Part shown: positions 62,472 to 64,000 of the stretch, piece after piece
How positions within the stretch are numbered: the first letter of the stretch is position 1
Layout: each line of letters opens with the position of its first letter
Source of the DNA: Sporosarcina sp. ZBG7A
GTDB lineage: Bacteria > Bacillota > Bacilli > Bacillales_A > Planococcaceae
Assembly: GCF_000813425.1 (NCBI RefSeq)
Contig: NZ_JWIB01000013.1
Span: 62,001 to 126,000, forward strand
DNA length: 64,000 nucleotides
Direction: 5' to 3'
The notes under the pieces: model-generated
Seen by the model: the letters and a program-made list of their open reading frames with translations, nothing else
Database searches by the model: none
What the model was told of the DNA's origin: nothing
Position numbers and translations under genes: made by a program

Positions 62472-63785
62472 TCATTTCAATTGTAATTTTTCTTGTATTG
62501 CTTCCCACATCACAGCATACCCGGCGCTCGTCGGATGTGGACTATCGGTTTCCATCAAATCTTCATATGTTTTGTCAGGATGCTGAGCTAGATATGCATT
62601 CAAAGCATCGTAATGCGACACAAACAGATACCCATTTTCACTACTAAGCCGTTTCAACAAGTTATTGATACTGTCGGGTGAGAACTGATAATTTGCGATT
62701 TCGTTTGTTGAAGGTGGTGGCGCCATGACAACCATGAGCTCCGATCTCTTGTCCACCTCGCTTAGCAACTTACGGATCGTTTGCTCATACTGATTGAGGT
62801 CTCCAATAAGACGGTCGTTCGTACCAAGCATGACGAACACAACATCTTCTTTGGATGAAACAAGCTTGTCAATCCGCTCCAACGACCATTTCGCCGTTTT
62901 CCCACTAATTCCTGCATTGAAGAAATCCACCGATCCAAATTCCTGCTTTGTAGCATAAGTCCGGAACCCATTTGCCCACGTATCCGCTTTATGCGACGAT
63001 TCCCGATACGTCAATTCCCCATCTTGTAAAATCACGCGTCCATCTGAAGGAATCATATACCCATCTCCTCCAGCACCAGCGGTAATACTATCGCCGATCA
63101 ATTTGATGGACTTCACGTTTCCGCTTTTCAACTTACTCGCAAGTTGACTGTAAGACTCAGGCATGGACTTTGTAATTTTGTCCATCTCAGCACGATACAC
63201 GAATACCGCAAACTCGCCACGCTTCAGCAAATCGTCTGTGCCAAACTGCGTTTCTGACTTCCCTCTAGTTATCCCGTTGGAAACCAATCCCGCAACCGCA
63301 TTTATATAACGACTGTTGACATCACGAAACGAAACGCTTGAAGCATCTCCTTGCAATGCATAAGCCTGCGCATGACTTAGCATAAGCGCCATCTCGCCAC
63401 GCTTAATAGGCTCGGTGAATCCAAAATAATTATCGCTCTTCCCTCGGATAATCCCTGCATGTTTCAAAGCACTCACTGCCTGATTAGCACGTGCAGGAAC
63501 GTCAAAAAATTCCCGAATTGCAGATGGTTTCATCGGCAACCCTAATGCGTTTGCCAATATAACGGCTGCGCTTCCTCGAGTAATCGGTTCCCCCGTACCA
63601 AAAAGTGTCGGCGAAATTCCATTTGTATAATTCTTACTCGTTAAGTAATTCACGGATTCTTCGTAAGCAGGCGAGACATCGCGAAAGCCGTCCGCCACCG
63701 CCATCACTGGCGATATGGATGATATAGTGATTATCAGAACGATCAGTAACGCCCACTTCTGATAGATTTTCTTTTCTCTCTTCAA
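62472..63785 (-). CDS. S-layer-homology protein with SGNH/GDSL hydrolase domain
   Basis: 437 aa, TTG start with AGGGGG 7 nt upstream. A signal peptide (about 1-31) is followed by three SLH domains (GFRDVSPAYEESVNYL; ITRGKSETQFGTDDLLKRGEFA) that bind the secondary cell-wall polymer. An SGNH hydrolase follows: GDSITAG (serine nucleophile near 230), LGTNDR, and DSPHPTSAGY with the catalytic Asp and His. It is probably a cell-surface esterase or lipase. The downstream strand end and its upstream region (63786-64000) show no further gene. Confidence 0.88.
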   Translation of the reverse strand: MKREKKIYQKWALLIVLIITISSISPVMAVADGFRDVSPAYEESVNYLTSKNYTNGISPTLFGTGEPITRGSAAVILANALGLPMKPSAIREFFDVPARANQAVSALKHAGIIRGKSDNYFGFTEPIKRGEMALMLSHAQAYALQGDASSVSFRDVNSRYINAVAGLVSNGITRGKSETQFGTDDLLKRGEFAVFVYRAEMDKITKSMPESYSQLASKLKSGNVKSIKLIGDSITAGAGGDGYMIPSDGRVILQDGELTYRESSHKADTWANGFRTYATKQEFGSVDFFNAGISGKTAKWSLERIDKLVSSKEDVVFVMLGTNDRLIGDLNQYEQTIRKLLSEVDKRSELMVVMAPPPSTNEIANYQFSPDSINNLLKRLSSENGYLFVSHYDALNAYLAQHPDKTYEDLMETDSPHPTSAGYAVMWEAIQEKLQLK

Positions 63786-64000
63786 TTCGTTTCCCCCTGT
63801 AGTAATCAGCTTTGCAAATGTTATTATTTATATCGACTAAAATAAAACAATTTGAATAATTATTTGACATGATTATCTTAATAACATTTTTAGAATTCCA
63901 CTAACTCATCATTCATATACTGCCTGACATCGATGAATTAAAAACAGGCTTTACCCAATATGCAGGATCTCATTTTACATCAACTGGTATATTCAACAAT

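Noticed and set aside
1-64000. Prophage, defence island, tRNA or rRNA genes
   Set aside because: I looked for phage, restriction, toxin-antitoxin and tRNA cloverleaf signals and saw none that I could support.

Overview
The window reads as a chromosomal segment of a low-to-moderate GC Firmicute of the order Bacillales. The SD sequences are strong AGGAGG types, sigma-A promoters and U-tailed intrinsic terminators are common, and there are a CcpA-type cre site, a PhoP-type box, a guanine riboswitch, a YtaF-like protein and an S-layer (SLH) protein. Gene content (Ugp, RocB, HutG/GltS, NupC, BCCT, many M20 hydrolases) suits an amino-acid and nucleoside scavenger. Planococcaceae (Sporosarcina-like) is my best guess, but that is inference. 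I see no rRNA, tRNA, transposase, prophage or CRISPR-Cas genes.

Layout: 0-4 kb holds a MenC/N-acylamino-acid racemase, an amidohydrolase and its likely transporter. 4.3-6.9 kb is an envelope operon (polysaccharide deacetylase, DedA, glycolipid-type glycosyltransferase). 7.2-10.65 kb is a purine operon (permease, adenine deaminase) behind a guanine riboswitch. 10.8-15.2 kb carries a LysR regulator divergent from hutG-gltS, then an M24 peptidase. 16.2-21.6 kb is a glycerol-3-phosphate/phosphodiester scavenging locus (ugpCAEB and a divergent glpQ lipoprotein) with a PhoP-like box between the arms. 21.9-34.6 kb is mixed: GGDEF-EAL, MFS, sugar kinase, ankyrin-TPR, PLP enzyme, pRiA4b/SEC-C, an RsgA paralogue behind a leader-peptide attenuator, TSUP, a cobalamin-adenosyltransferase-like protein and GNAT. 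34.6-40.3 kb is an arginine or methylarginine catabolic operon (two amidinotransferase-fold hydrolases, APC permease, RocB) with a divergent IclR regulator. 40.4-45.4 kb holds a DUF1116-MFS operon and a small operon with a membrane-anchored PstS-like protein. 46.3-53.2 kb is a nucleoside/ribose regulon (nupC; a LacI regulator; ribokinase-M20-nucleoside hydrolase-NCS2) with three related operators, each at a predicted transcription start. 53.9-63.8 kb holds ytaF, an M20 hydrolase with a YfcC transporter, BCCT, an RpiR regulator, a cre-controlled PTS-nanE operon and an SLH-SGNH protein.

The most unusual signal is a family of non-coding arrays at four loci (about 15.3-15.9, 23.5-23.75, 45.5-46.3 and 53.3-53.8 kb). 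Each is built of 21-bp units in which only a 6-9 bp word is conserved (ATCGGCA, GTGTCGGAGAA or CCCGATCG types). At three loci blocks of units are joined by one conserved linker of about 70 bp, giving higher-order repeats of about 195 or 205 bp. The best-resolved new regulatory device is the attenuator upstream of the RsgA paralogue, where part of a 21-codon leader ORF can pair with the 5' arm of the terminator that guards the gene.

Coordinates and pairings were read by eye; protein families come from recognised motifs and not from database searches.
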